Counted from the stretch's first letter, positions 11,337 through 23,526 are shown. The stretch is DNA of 64,000 bases from Allodiplogaster sudhausi (GCA_945643635.1 CALZFC010000021.1:4258501-4322500), one strand, 5' to 3'. Notes: a model not told the origin generated them from the letters alone. Made by a program: numbers and translations.

Positions 11337-11584
11337 TTAAGAAGAGGAATTGTGAGACTGCCCTGATAGTAAGGATATATGGGTGATTCTTTCTATTTAA
11401 GAAGAGGAATTGTGAGACTGCCCTGATAGTAAGGATATATGGGTGATTCTTTCTATTTAAGAAGAGGAATTGTGAGACTGCCCTGATAGTAAGGATATAT
11501 GGGTGATTCTTTCTATTTAAGAAGTGGAATTGTGAGACTGCCCTGATAGTAAGGATATATGGGTGATTCTTTCTATTTAAGAAG
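11337..11584. repeat. 60-bp minisatellite, remaining 4 units
   Basis: Continuation of the array on the other side of the foldback element, beginning with the duplicated TTAA and GAAGAGGAATTGTGAG. It ends at 11584, where sequence unrelated to the unit begins. Confidence 0.95.
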
Positions 11585-12180
11585 CACAAAACTGAACCGT
11601 AATCTACTTGAATATTTCCGATCATTGAAGTCGATCTATCTAAATCACATCTGTCTCGTCCTTGTGTTACGCAAAAAATTCAAAATTGAGTTTTGACTAC
11701 TTTAAATGGCAAAGTTGATAGAAGAGGCATTTCTGATATGCGAAACAGTAATTTTAATTAATATCCCCCCTCTTCTTCGTCATCTCTGGAACTCAATTTT
11801 AAATCTCCAATTCTTTTAATTTGTCGTCCTTTCCAGCCATGGTTTCCGTAGACTAGGCCCGGCCCGGGCACACGGAATGTTGTGCCCGACGTTCCATCAG
11901 GATTGACCGGGCCGGACCGTTGACATCTATGGTTCTGTCGACCTCCTATGCCTACTCAACGTACAAGAATAAATACTCTTCTAGTTCTACTTCACACATA
12001 ACAATGACTCATTGTCAAGTGTTACATTATTTAGAGCTTTCAATTTTATTTAAAGATTTTTTTTACTAATTTATACGTCATAAAATCACTGTGGTATTGA
12101 AGTCTCCCATCTTTCTGACGTTTGTGCTTACAATTAAGGACATTAACGCACAATATGAAGTAGAGAAATTTATGACGAAG
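11585..12180. other. Intergenic stretch with a GC-rich inverted patch
   Basis: No gene recognised. At about 11855-11925 a short patch rich in GGCCCGGCCCGGGC and its complement stands out from AT-rich DNA. It resembles the GGGCCGG-rich element at 57,876-58,255 and may be a decayed relative. Confidence 0.4.
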
Positions 12181-12690
12181 TTAAATAGCGAAATGTTGAG
12201 AGAGATAGAAAAAAAGAGTAGGAGAGAGAAAGGGTTGAGAGTGAGAGGCGGAGAGTTATAGAAAAAGGAGTAAGGGACGAAGAAAAATGAAAAGAGAACT
12301 TGGAACGAATGTGATTGAAATGAGAGAGTGCATCGATTGCGAAAACGAAAGGGGGTCGCTATGGCATTCGCTTGGGGCAGACAATATGAGAGAGCAAGAG
12401 AGAAAGGGAGAGAGACAAAGGCAGAGGTGAGATATATATAGCGAAAGGGAGATTCAGACTGATTGTGTGAGAGAGAGAGAGAGCGAATAGGGAGCAGAGC
12501 TACCCAGGGAAGAAGAAAAGTTTTCGAGAGCTAAATGAGAGAGAGACTGAAAGAAAACGGAGCAGAATTGAAAACATATGTAAGGGAAGATTATGTGCAT
12601 GTATGAGAGAGAGAAATAAATAGTGAGAGGGTATTAGAGAAAGAGAGGGAAAATGTTTGAATGTGAGCAAGAGAGAGGGAGTGAGTTATT
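12180..12690. repeat. GA-rich low-complexity block
   Basis: Degenerate GA-rich sequence with GAGAGAGA cores, followed at 12715-12890 by CT-rich sequence on the same strand. No coding signal is seen. Confidence 0.8.
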
Positions 12691-12889
12691 GCGCCTCGGG
12701 ACGACTTGTCCAACCTTTCCATCCATCTTCCTGTGATGTCCTTTTTCCTTCTTCTTTCTCTAACTCTTTTCTTCTCTCCTCATAACACTGTTGTCTATCT
12801 CACACTCTCGCTCTCTTCCCGGAATCTGCTTTGCTTTGTTTCTACTGCATTTCTAACGCATGGTCTCCCCTCTCTCGCACTTTTCTCAG

Positions 12890-13560
12890 TTCTCTCAACG
12901 CTGGCATTTCCACCCCTCGCAGGCAGCCCTGCGATGCTTTTTTTGTTCCATGTTCGAATGGCTCCGGCAAAAGGGACATCTTTGTTCATTGCATAATGCA
13001 CTTTCAAAGATTTTTTTATTTTAAGACTCTATATGTATATTTATCATAAATTTTAATGAAGCCAGAGCAGTCCTTTTTCCTAATTTCCTCTAATCGCTTT
13101 TTATAGAATAATACTCATGGTCAATTATTTTTATTGAAGTGTGTGCAACAGCAGCTATACTCATTGTCACTTTTCAAAGCCATTTTCTTTCTGAATTATA
13201 AAAAATATGCATATTCAAGAAAAGATGTACTTTTCACTTCTTTTTGTGAAAGTATATTGTGCCTTACGGGTTTGCTAATGTGAATCCCAGTGACTTTTTA
13301 TTTCTAATTTTTGTACAAAGTTTGCACTAAAATTAGAGATGATATAGCCCTCGCTTCAGTGCGTTCTTTTGTACAATTGCAGCAGAATATCTTAGGCAAG
13401 CGCTTGCAAAATTTTTCAATGTTTGAAACTTGATGCTAGAAAAAAAATCGTTGCCTGTGCTCTTCCGATCTATTGTTTCGCTTACCTTATTGTTAGTGCA
13501 AACCATCACTCTGTACTGTAATTACATCAGACTATAGGAGAAGCTATGAAGCTCATAGAT
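12890..13560. other. AT-rich intergenic stretch
   Basis: Nothing recognisable: no splice-flanked GC-rich exon, RNA gene or repeat. Confidence 0.4.
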
Positions 13561-13564
13561 AGTC

Positions 13565-14304
13565 ATGGAGAGCGAGCTAGAATCGGTAGAGAAAGAGAGC
13601 GAGAGAAGAAACAGAGAGAGAGAGAGAGAGCGAGCTAGAATCGGTAGAGAAAGAGAGCGAGAGAAGAAACAGAGAGAGAGAGCGAGCTAGAATCGGTAGA
13701 GAAAGAGAGCGAGAGAAGAAACAGAGAAAGAGAGAGAGAGAGCGAGCTAGAATCGGTAGAGAAAGAGAGCGAGAGAAGAAACAGAGAGAGAGAGAGAGAG
13801 AGCGAGCTAGAATCGGTAGAGAAAGAGAGCGAGAGAAGAAACAGAGAGAGAGAGAGAGAGAGCGAGCTAGAATCGGTAGAGAAAGAGAGCGAGAGAAGAA
13901 ACAGAGAGAGAGAGAGAGAGAGAGCGAGCTAGAATCGGTAGAGAAAGAGAGCGAGAGAAGAAACAGAGAGAGAGAGAGAGAGAGCGAGCTAGAATCGGTA
14001 GAGAAAGAGAGCGAGAGAAGAAACAGAGAGAGAGAGAGAGAGAGAGCGAGCTAGAATCGGTAGAGAAAGAGAGCGAGAGAAGAAACAGAGAGAGAGAGAG
14101 AGCGAGCTAGAATTGGTAGAGAAAGAGAGCGAGAGAAGAAACAGAGAGAGAGAGAGAGCGAGCTAGAATCGGTAGAGAAAGAGAGCGAGAGAAGAAACAG
14201 AGAGAGAGAGAGTGAGCTAGAATCGGTAGAGAAAGAGAGCGAGAGAAGAAACAGAGAGAGAGAGAGAGCGAGCTAGAATTGGTAGAGAAAGAGAGCGAGA
14301 GAAG

Positions 14305-14346
<42 letters not shown>

Positions 14347-15010
14347 AGAATCGGTAGTGAAAGAGAGCGAGAGAAGAAACAGAGAGAGAGAGAGAGAGAG
14401 CGAGCTAGAATCGGTAGAGAAAGAGAGCGAGAGAAGAAACAGAGAGAGAGAGAGAGCGAGCTAGAATCGGTAGAGAAAGAGAGCGAGAGAAGAAACAGAG
14501 AGAGAGAGAGAGAGAGCGAGCTAGAATCGTTAGAGAAAGAGAGCGAGAGAAGAAACAGAGAGAGAGAGAGAGCTAGAATCGGTAGAGAAAGAGAGCGAGA
14601 GAAGAAACAGAAAGAGAGAGAGAGAGCGAGCTAGAATCGGTAGAGAAAGAGAGCGAGAGAAGAAACAGAGAGAGAGAGAGAGAGCGAGCTAGAATCGGTA
14701 GAGAAAGAGAGCGAGAGAAGAAACAGAGAGAGAGAGAGAGAGCGAGCTAGAATCGGTAGAGAAAGAGAGCGAGAGAAGAAACAGAGAGAGAGAGAGAGCG
14801 AGCTAGAATCGGCAGAGAAAGAGAGCGAGAGAAGAAACAGAGAGAGAGAGAGAGAGAGCGAGCTAGAATCGGTAGAGAAAGAGAGCGAGAGAAGAAACAG
14901 AGAGAGAGAGCGAGCTAGAATCGGTAGAGAAAGAGAGCGAGAGAAGAAACAGAGAAAGAGAGAGAGAGAGCGAGCTAGAATCGGTAGAGAAAGAGAGCGA
15001 GAGAAGAAAC

Positions 15011-15041
<31 letters not shown>

Positions 15042-15936
15042 TAGAATCGGTAGAGAAAGAGAGCGAGAGAAGAAACAGAGAGAGAGAGAGAGAGCGAGCT
15101 AGAATCGGTAGAGAAAGAGAGCGAGAGAAGAAACAGAGAGAGAGAGAGAGAGAGCGAGCTAGAATCGGTAGAGAAAGAGAGCGAGAGAAGAAACAGAGAG
15201 AGAGAGAGAGAGCGAGCTAGAATCGGTAGAGAAAGAGAGCGAGAGAAGAAACAGAGAGAGAGAGAGAGAGAGAGAGCGAGCTAGAATCGGTAGAGAAAGA
15301 GAGCGAGAGAAGAAACAGAGAGAGAGAGAGAGCGAGCTAGAATCGGTAGAGAAAGAGAGCGAGAGAAGAAACAGAGAGAGAGAGAGAGCGAGCTAGAATC
15401 GGTAGAGAAAGAGAGCGAGAGAAGAAACAGAGAGAGAGAGAGAGCGAGCTAGAATCGGTAGAGAAAGAGAGCGAGAGAAGAAACAGAGAGAGAGAGAGAG
15501 CGAGCTAGAATCGGTAGAGAAAGAGAGCGAGAGAAGAAACAGAGAGAGAGAGAGAGCGCGAGCTAGAATCGGTAGAGAAAGAGAGCGAGAGAAGAAACAG
15601 AGAGAGAGAGAGAGAGCGAGCTAGAATCGGTAGAGAAAGAGAGCGAGAGAAGAAACAGAGAGAGAGAGAGAGCGAGCTAGAATTGGTAGAGAAAGAGAGC
15701 GAGAAAAGAAACAGAGAGAGAGAGAGAGAGCGAGCTAGAATCGGTAGAGAAAGAGAGCGAGAGAAGAAACAGAGAGAGAGAGAGAGCGAGCTAGAATCGG
15801 TAGAGAAAGAGAGCGAGAGAAGAAACAGAGAGAGAGAGAGAGCGAGCTAGAATCGGTAGAGAAAGAGAGCGAGAGAAGAAACAAAGAGAGAGAGAGCGAG
15901 CTAGAATCGGTAGAGAAAGAGAGCGAGAGAAGAAAC

Positions 15937-15967
<31 letters not shown>

Positions 15968-15998
15968 TAGAATCGGTAGAGAAAGAGAGCGAGAGAAG

Positions 15999-16034
<36 letters not shown>

Positions 16035-18010
16035 AGAATCGGTAGTGAAAGAGAGCGAGAGAAGAAACAGAGAGAGAGAGAGAGAGAGCGAGCTAGAATC
16101 GGTAGAGAAAGAGAGCGAGAGAAGAAACAGAGAGAGAGAGAGAGAGCGAGCTAGAATCGGTAGAGAAAGAGAGCGAGAGAAGAAACAGAGAGAGAGAGAG
16201 AGAGAGCGAGCTAGAATCGTTAGAGAAAGAGAGCGAGAGAAGAAACAGAGAGAGAGAGAGAGAGAGAGAGAGCTAGAATCGGTAGAGAAAGAGAGCGAGA
16301 GAAGAAACAGAAAGAGAGAGAGAGAGCGAGCTAGAATCGGTAGAGAAAGAGAGCGAGAGAAGAAACAGAGAGAGAGAGAGAGCGAGCTAGAATCGGTAGA
16401 GAAAGAGAGCGAGAGAAGAAACAGAGAGAGAGAGAGAGAGAGCGAGCTAGAATCGGTAGAGAAAGAGAGCGAGAGAAGAAACAGAGAGAGAGAGAGAGCG
16501 AGCTAGAATCGGCAGAGAAAGAGAGCGAGAGAAGAAACAGAGAGAGAGAGAGAGAGAGCGAGCTAGAATCGGTAGAGAAAGAGAGCGAGAGAAGAAACAG
16601 AGAGAGAGAGAGCGAGCTAGAATCGGTAGAGAAAGAGAGCGAGAGAAGAAACAGAGAAAGAGAGAGAGAGAGCGAGCTAGAATCGGTAGAGAAAGAGAGC
16701 GAGAGAAGAAACAGAGAGAGAGAGAGAGAGAGAGCGAGCTAGAATCGGTAGAGAAAGAGAGCGAGAGAAGAAACAGAGAGAGAGAGAGAGCGAGCTAGAA
16801 TCGGTAGAGAAAGAGAGCGAGAGAAGAAACAGAGAGAGAGAGAGAGAGAGCGAGCTAGAATCGGTAGAGAAAGAGAGCGAGAGAAGAAACAGAGAGAGAG
16901 AGAGAGAGCGAGCTAGAATCGGTAGAGAAAGAGAGCGAGAGAAGAAACAGAGAGAGAGAGAGAGAGCGAGCTAGAATCGGTAGAGAAAGAGAGCGAGAGA
17001 AGAAACAGAGAGAGAGAGAGAGAGAGCGAGCTAGAATCGGTAGAGAAAGAGAGCGAGAGAAGAAACAGAGAGAGAGAGAGAGCGAGCTAGAATCGGTAGA
17101 GAAAGAGAGCGAGAGAAGAAACAGAGAGAGAGAGAGAGCGAGCTAGAATCGGTAGAGAAAGAGAGCGAGAGAAGAAACAGAGAGAGAGAGAGAGCGAGCT
17201 AGAATCGGTAGAGAAAGAGAGCGAGAGAAGAAACAGAGAGAGAGAGAGAGAGCGAGCTAGAATCGGTAGAGAAAGAGAACGAGAGAAGAAACAGAGAGAG
17301 AGAGAGAGAGAGAGCGAGCTAGAATCGGTAGAGAAAGAGAGCGAGAGAAGAAACAGAGAGAGAGAGAGAGCGAGCTAGAATCGGTAGAGAAAGAGAGCGA
17401 GAAAAGAAACAGAGAGAGAGAGAGAGAGCGAGCTAGAATCGGTAGAGAAAGAGAGCGAGAGAAGAAACAGAGAGAGAGAGAGAGCGAGCTAGAATCGGTA
17501 GAGAAAGAGAGCGAGAGAAGAAACAGAGAGAGAGAGAGAGCGAGCTAGAATCGGTAGAGAAAGAGAGCGAGAGAAGAAACAAAGAGAGAGAGAGCGAGCT
17601 AGAATCGGTAGAGAAAGAGAGCGAGAGAAGAAACAGAGAGAGAGAGAGAGAGAGAGAGCGAGCTAGAATCGGTAGAGAAAGAGAGCGAGAGAAGAAACAG
17701 AGAGAGAGAGAGAGCGAGCTAGAATCGGTAGAGAAAGAGAGCGAGAGAAGAAACAGAGAGAGAGAGAGAGAGAGCGAGCTAGAATCGGTAGAGAAAGAGA
17801 GCGAGAGAAGAAACAGAGAGAGAGAGAGAGAGCGAGCTAGAATCGGTAGAGAAAGAGAGCGAGAGAAGAAACAGAGAGAGAGAGAGAGCGAGCTAGAATC
17901 GGTAGAGAAAGAGAGCGAGAGAAGAAACAGAGAGAGAGAGAGAGAGAGAGAGCGAGCTAGAATCGGTAGAGAAAGAGAGCGAGAGAGAAACAGAGAGAGA
18001 GAGAGTGAGT
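13565..18010. repeat. GA-rich minisatellite array of about 56-60 bp units
   Basis: Roughly 75-80 units each contain the fixed core GAGCTAGAATCGGTAGAGAA, then AGAGAGCGAGAGAAGAAACA, then a (GA)n tail of variable length that changes the unit size. Rare variants mark a higher-order duplication. GGTAGTGAAAG (about 14350 and 16040), AATCGTTAG (14525 and 16215), AATCGGCAG (14810 and 16510), GAGAAAAGAAAC (15701 and 17399) and AACAAAGAG (about 15880 and 17579) all recur 1.69-1.70 kb apart in the same order. Open frames across the array encode Glu/Arg-rich or Ser/Leu-rich repeats and are not genes. Confidence 0.95.
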
Positions 18011-18233
18011 GAGTATACTTTAGGCAGTCAATTAAGTTAATTTCAGTTGACTTAACTGAAATAAAGAGGGATACATGGCGAAAGAACGAAAGCAACAGAT
18101 AGAGAGGAGAGGGTATGCACATTTGTACATTTTGTGGAAGAGAGAGAGGGAGAGAGAGAGCGAGAGAGAGAGAGGGTGTGTGTGCGAAAGAGAAAGAGAA
18201 AATAAAAAGTAACAGTCTGCAAACAAACGATTT

Positions 18234-18246
18234 CCCCCCCCCCCCC
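18234..18246. repeat. Poly(C) tract
   Basis: Run of about 13 C between the GA array and the unpaired foldback arm. Confidence 0.8.
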
Positions 18247-18266
18247 GTTTGTGTGCCATTGGAGAG

Positions 18267-18640
18267 AGCCTCTCTGTAAGGTTCAAGGAGGGCGCCATTG
18301 GTGCCTGCCCCGGGGACCGATGTTCGATTTTGACTACCAGAACTTTATGACTGATACATGGATAGATTATAAGGAAAACTAGACGGTTGAAAAGTTTGAG
18401 AAATTTTTTTTCTCCACGCCACCACCCAAAATATGTCAAAAATTCGATGTTCTGTAACTTGCTTCATTTACAAGATTTTTTACTTTTCTTTTTTTTATCT
18501 GATTTCTCATTCAAAACTGCACAAAAAGTCCCAGATAACTGTTTCTGGTAAAACTGTGTCGTTCAACCATTTACCTACCGTAACTTTTTAAAATGACGTC
18601 ATAATAAAAAATAAACATGATATTCGTATTCCTCGCATCA
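18267..18640. mobile_element. Diverged unpaired arm of the foldback family
   Basis: It begins GAGAGCCTCTCTGTAAGG and continues with GCCTGCCCCGGGG, then AT-rich sequence. Landmarks follow the same order as in the left arm at 9165 (for example a CAAAACTGCACAAAAAGTCC-like block matching the one near 9423). Divergence is high, the flank is not TTAA and no matching right end was found downstream. This is an old truncated copy, and its right border is approximate. Confidence 0.7.
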
Positions 18641-19030
18641 AAGAACCCCCTTGGTGTGATTTTAAGAGAAAAATTCAATTCGAACATTTTGGGGCAAGAC
18701 TCGCCGAACAGTAATTGATGCCACTGTCGCACATTATCGCCGATTAAAATTCATATATCTAAAAATAGTGTTCTCAGATTCCTACAATAAAATGATATTC
18801 TATGCAGTTTTCTTTCCTCTTCAAGATAGCAGTGAATATTATCTGGAAATCGATCTATGAAATACGGAAAATGTCAAAAAACCCGACGGCAGACGCATAC
18901 GAAAAACCGAAAAATTGAATTTTTATGTCTAAACTTTATTTTTCGGGAAGTATCAAAGTTCCGTATAGACATGATTTGTAGAGAATAAAAAACTACACCA
19001 TTATACTTGCTTTGCAGATGAAAAGGTAAA
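18640..19030. other. AT-rich intergenic stretch
   Basis: No gene, RNA or clear repeat seen. The distal part of the unpaired foldback arm may extend a little into this region. Confidence 0.35.
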
Positions 19031-19620
19031 AAGGGAAAACAGATAAAAAGAGAAAGAAGGAATGAGAGAATTTGTAGAGAATGGATCAGGAAAGATCTAA
19101 AGAGAGATAGAGAGTGAGGGAGAAGTGAGGGAGAGAGGGAGAGAGAGTTAGAAAGAGAGAAAATGAGAGCGCGAGAAACGGTGGAAAGAGAGAGAAAGAG
19201 ATTGTGAGAGTGAGTGAGACAAGGTTGGAGAAAGGAAAAGAAAAAGAGGACAACAAAAGCAAAGGAGAGAATGAGATGGGAAAAAGAAGCCAGAGAGTGG
19301 GAGGAAATAGAGATGGTATCGGCCGAGCCCCGTGATTTGGCTGTTCACTGCCTTGCTTCTGCAGCCCAGTCGAAATTAGCCTTCCTTCCGATAATTCGAT
19401 GGCTATGCACAAGGCGTTGCCAATTAGGGCATTTTTCTCAATTTCTGATAGCAGCACTCTCTCGCTCCTTCTCTCTCTCCCTCTCTCCCTCCCTCTCTCT
19501 CCCTCTCTCTCTCCCTCTCTCTCTCTCCCTCTCTCTCTCCTTCTCTCTCTCCCTCTCTCCCTCCCTCTCTCACCCTCTCTCTCTCTATCTCTCTCTCTCC
19601 CTCTCTCTCCCTCTCTTGCT
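19030..19620. repeat. GA block followed by CT block, inverted arrangement
   Basis: GA-rich sequence at 19030-19310 is followed by CT-rich sequence at 19455-19620, with about 145 bp of mixed sequence between. The two could pair as an imperfect hairpin. Ser/Leu-rich frames here are low-complexity by-products. Confidence 0.8.
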
Positions 19621-19725
19621 CCCCAAAACTGTGAATTAAAAAGTTGACAAAGTATTGATTTTTATTATAGTGTCTAAACTGCTTTCATACATATTTTATT
19701 ATCTATTTTCCAGATAAAATATTCT

Positions 19726-19762
19726 GTCCCGATAAGCGAATTAGCATTTGCTTATCGGGGCA
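19726..19762. other. Hairpin
   Basis: TGTCCCGATAAGCGAAT pairs with ATTTGCTTATCGGGGCA across a 3-4 nt loop, with only two non-pairing positions in about 16. It lies in otherwise AT-rich DNA with no gene nearby. Confidence 0.7.
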
Positions 19763-19969
19763 TTTCTATTTTTTTTTGCATATTATTCAATTTACAATTC
19801 AATTATTCCGTAACATCTGTTATAAAATTGTAGTAATGCTGATGAAACAACACAACGAATCCGATAGGCCATTGTGGGTCGTGTCTTCCACGAAACGAAC
19901 AGAAATGTGAATGCTGGACGCTGCTGTATACAAAAGAGTGTGTATATATTTGAGAAAGCGGGTTCATAT

Positions 19970-20519
19970 GAAAGAGAGAAAGAGCGAGAGAGAGAGAAAG
20001 AGAGAGAGAGAGACGGAGGGAGAAAAGTTTTGGAAAAGACATAGGGAGAGGGTGTAGGGAAATATCGACAACAAAATGACACGCGGAATATTAACAAATG
20101 AAACCAACTCTAACATGAGTAATGACTCGGCAAAGGGTGATTATGATGAATGGTCCGGGTGCATACAATAGGTATATGAGTGCAGACTCTTATTCCACTC
20201 CTATTCAATGCCTTTGTAGCTTCTCTCTTTCCATGCTGTTTTTCCCTTCCATCATATTCTTTCGATAGATATCCTTTATCCGTTTCTTTTCTAATCCTTC
20301 GTTTTCAATGCTCACTTTTCTCCTTGCTTGCTTCATCAATGTCCGTGCTCTTTTGTATGGATGTATTTCCGGCCGGTTGAGGAGGGACTATTGTACACTC
20401 CGGGCACAGCACGCTCATACGCAATTTGCAAACTTTGTTCCGTATCTCTATATCTCTCCAAATCTACTTCATACTCTCTTGCCCTCTATCCTAATACTCT
20501 CTCCCTATCTCTGTCTCTG

Positions 20520-20568
<49 letters not shown>

Positions 20569-21880
20569 CTCGCGCTTTCTCTCTAATTGGTCATCTTCAT
20601 TTCCGACAATGGCAGTAATGTTTGGTGCTTGAGGCGATCTATAGAGAAACAGGGCGAAAATTGCAAGAAAAAGGAAAATAAGAGAGATACGAGAAGTGAG
20701 GAAAAATAGATTGAGAGAGAAAATGGAGAGTGGATGAGAGAGAGAGAGAGCGAGAGAAAGAAAGAGAACGAGGGAACGCATCTTTTCTCACATTACTCGT
20801 TGGCGGATGCTGCTGTCGAAGTCAACGAATATCATCTGGCAACACATCTCGTTTCTCTCTTGTTGTCGTTAATTTCTTATTTTCTTTTCCTCTCTTTCTC
20901 TCGCTCCCTTCGACTCTCCCATTCCTTCTTTTCCTCTCTTTCTCTCGCTCCCTTCGACTCTCCCATTCCTTCTTTTCCTCTCTTTCTCTCGCTCCCTTCG
21001 ACTCTCCCATTCCTTCTTTTCCTCTCTTTCTCTCGCTCCCTTCGACTCTCCCATTCCTTCTTTCCCTCAATTCACTCTTTTTTCACATAATTTTGCCCTG
21101 GGTGTCTTGGTCATTCGTCTTTTGACTTTTCCGGGAAGCTCGTACACGACAGAAACCACGGAGGACGAGAAATGTTTGATACCTCGCATTTGAGAGGGGA
21201 GGCATACGAGACCTCTCTATTTGTCTCATTATCTCTCTCGCTCATTGGCGTCTTTCTACTCTCTCTCTCTCTCTCTCTCTTTCTCCCTTTCTATCTCTCT
21301 CTCTCTCTCTTAACCAATAACAAGTCTCGCGTCCTCTTCATCCCTCACTTCGCGAACTCAACCACTCCCTCCTTCTCCTGCCTACTCTGTTTTCATCTCA
21401 ATTAATAAGTCCATCATTTCCATCCATACATGTGAGTCAAAAGAAAACGAAGCCAATGATAGCAACCAAAAATCTGATCAAGGCGCTGGCCTTCACAATT
21501 TTGTAATTTTTTTTCTAGCTGGCTTATAATTACTTGTAGCAATTGTTACATTCGGAAAATAGAAGTTAAACTAAATGCAAGCCAAAAATATGACTCAATG
21601 CGGAGAAAAGTGATAAATGTCTATCCAAAGTACCAGGGATAGGCTCGAAGTTTCCGAATGTTTTTTTCTTCGTTGCTGCATTTTTTTTTCGGCATTCCTT
21701 GTTGCCATTCCAAAAGCTCAAGCGCTGCAAAGAAGGAAGGGCGTTCTCTATTCCTCTCGTGAACCCCCTTTGCTCTTACGTTCTCCTTTCTCCTTATTTC
21801 TGCTGTTTCTCCCTCTGTCACCCTCTATCTCTCTCTCCCTCTCTCTGCCACTCTCTATCTCTGTCTCTCTCTGTCTGTCA

Positions 21881-21925
<45 letters not shown>

Positions 21926-21967
21926 ACTCTCTATCTCCCTTCTCTCTCTCTGTAACCCTCTATCTGT

Positions 21968-22006
<39 letters not shown>

Positions 22007-22510
22007 ACCCTCTATCTGTGTTTCTCTCTCTCTCTCTCTCTCTGTCACCCTCTATCTGTGTCGCTCTCTCTCTCTCTCTCTCTCTCTCTGTCACTCTCTA
22101 TCTCTGTATCCCACTCTCCCTCCTTTCCTTCTCTAGGGAGGGCAATGGCAAAGCCTATTTACGGCATCTCGCGCATGCACGCTCACTCAGCCTCAGCGCC
22201 GTTTACACACGGGAGCCAGGCATCATCGTCTTTCTCTCCCTTTCTCTTACTACATATCTTTCTTTTCCCAACGCTCACTCTCTCTCTCTCTCTTTAATAT
22301 TTCTCTCTTTCTCTCTCTTTATCCAACTCTTTCTCTCTCTCTTTCTCTAACTCTCTCTCTCTTTTTCTCTAACACTTTATCTCTCTTTCTCTAATTTTTT
22401 CTCTCTCTTTAACTCTATTTATTCTTATTTCTCACTCTTTCTCTGACTTATCTCTCTCTCTTTCTCTTACTCTCTCTGTTTCTCTCACTCTCTCTCCCTA
22501 TCCCTTTCCC
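19970..22510. repeat. Alternating GA and CT low-complexity mosaic
   Basis: Blocks seen: GA at 19970-20050, CT at 20490-20585, GA at 20640-20780, CT at 20870-21070, CT at 21215-21315, CT at 21785-22130 and CT at 22230-22505. The 20,888-21,063 block is a tandem repeat of four units of about 44 bp containing CTCGCTCCCTTCGACTCTCC. The 21.8-22.1 kb block repeats a CTCTCTGTCACCCTCTATCT phrase. No exon was recognised among them. Confidence 0.8.
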
Positions 22511-22575
22511 TTTGATTCACCTCGTGTTCATACTTTCTCTTTCCTTGAGCATCTTCTTCTCTCGACCTTCCGCTG

Positions 22576-22590
22576 TCCCTCTCCCCCCCC
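22576..22590. repeat. Poly(C) tract
   Basis: About 12-15 consecutive C, followed by further C-rich sequence. Confidence 0.75.
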
Positions 22591-22829
22591 CCCCTCCCCT
22601 CTTCCTTTTCGTTGGTTCGAGAAGACTTGAGATTCCCTGAGAGGTTCATGTTTTCAGAGGCGCGTCCTCCTTTACTCTTCTCCTTTCATTTCCACCCCCG
22701 GGGCCTTCCCCTTCGCATTTGCAGCTCGAGGATGCAGTACGCTATCTTTTTGATCAAGTCGTTTTTTGCTTCTGTTCTTTTTGCTAAAAGGTGTTTCTAT
22801 CATTAATTCAGTACCTTGTTCTCATTTTC

Positions 22830-22855
22830 TCTCTTTCTTGTCTTCTCTTCTTTTA

Positions 22856-22886
<31 letters not shown>

Positions 22887-22925
22887 ACTGTCTGTCTGTC
22901 TGTCTCTGTCTCTTTCTCTTCTTCG
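22830..22925. repeat. CT microsatellite with a CTGT subrepeat
   Basis: Pure (CT)n passing into (CTGT)n at about 22887-22910. No gene is seen in 22,590-23,280. Confidence 0.8.
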
Positions 22926-23280
22926 TCTTTTATTGTTTTTCTACACTCTCCTGCTTTTGCTTGTTGCCCCTAATCACCTTACCCTTCAAGTAGGCACACT
23001 CATTTTCGCATGTTGTATCAAACCCGCTGCGGGAAAATAGCACTCAGCCGTGCAATTAATCTTGACAAAACTGACGCCAGTTTGGCCAAATGTTAATGAA
23101 AGTTTCATTTCGAGCTCAGTGAAATTTTAATGAAATCTTTCATCTGGGAAGAGATTTTGAATTTTCTTTTTCTTATGCTATTTTCTTTCTTTCTACATGG
23201 TTTTTTGCATAGGTTTCTATTTAAACATATTTATGTACATACATAAATATGTTTACATAGAAATATACGTCTATATATGT

Positions 23281-23526
23281 ATGTTGAGAAGTATGAACAA
23301 CTTATTGGTTCCCATTCGGCGTCGACAACCCAATTTGCCGTACATTCGACAGCATCCTATGCTATTCTTCGCTCCCAATGAGACGCTCCTTTGTGATCGC
23401 TTCCGGATGAGACCAGCTCGAGTCAGGCAGCTTGTCCAGCACCTCGTGGCGGCTCTCAACCACTACTCTCTCGGAGACTGGGCGATCTCCGAAGAGAACC
23501 AGGCAAGCCGAGCAATCCGACTGTGA
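23281..23526 (+). pseudogene. Possible PIF/Harbinger nuclease-like N-terminal fragment
   Basis: An open frame of 81 codons with coding-like third positions contains PIRRRQPNLPYIR, then NETLLCDRFRMRPARVRQLV. The D/R-F-R-x-(pattern)-R-x-L segment resembles the helical region before the nuclease core in HARBI1/PIF proteins. No DDE motif or continuing exon is visible nearby. If the frame were spliced, a donor could lie at its end (GAGAACCAG|gc). The surroundings are gene-poor and AT-rich. It could instead be an isolated exon of another gene; the identification is weak. Confidence 0.3.

Noticed and set aside
7665..11584. CRISPR-like array
   Set aside because: The 60-bp units are contiguous with no unique spacers, and the genome is eukaryotic.
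16045..18122. Glu/Arg-rich and Ser/Leu-rich open frames in the GA minisatellite
   Set aside because: Direct translations of GA/CT tandem repeat on either strand.
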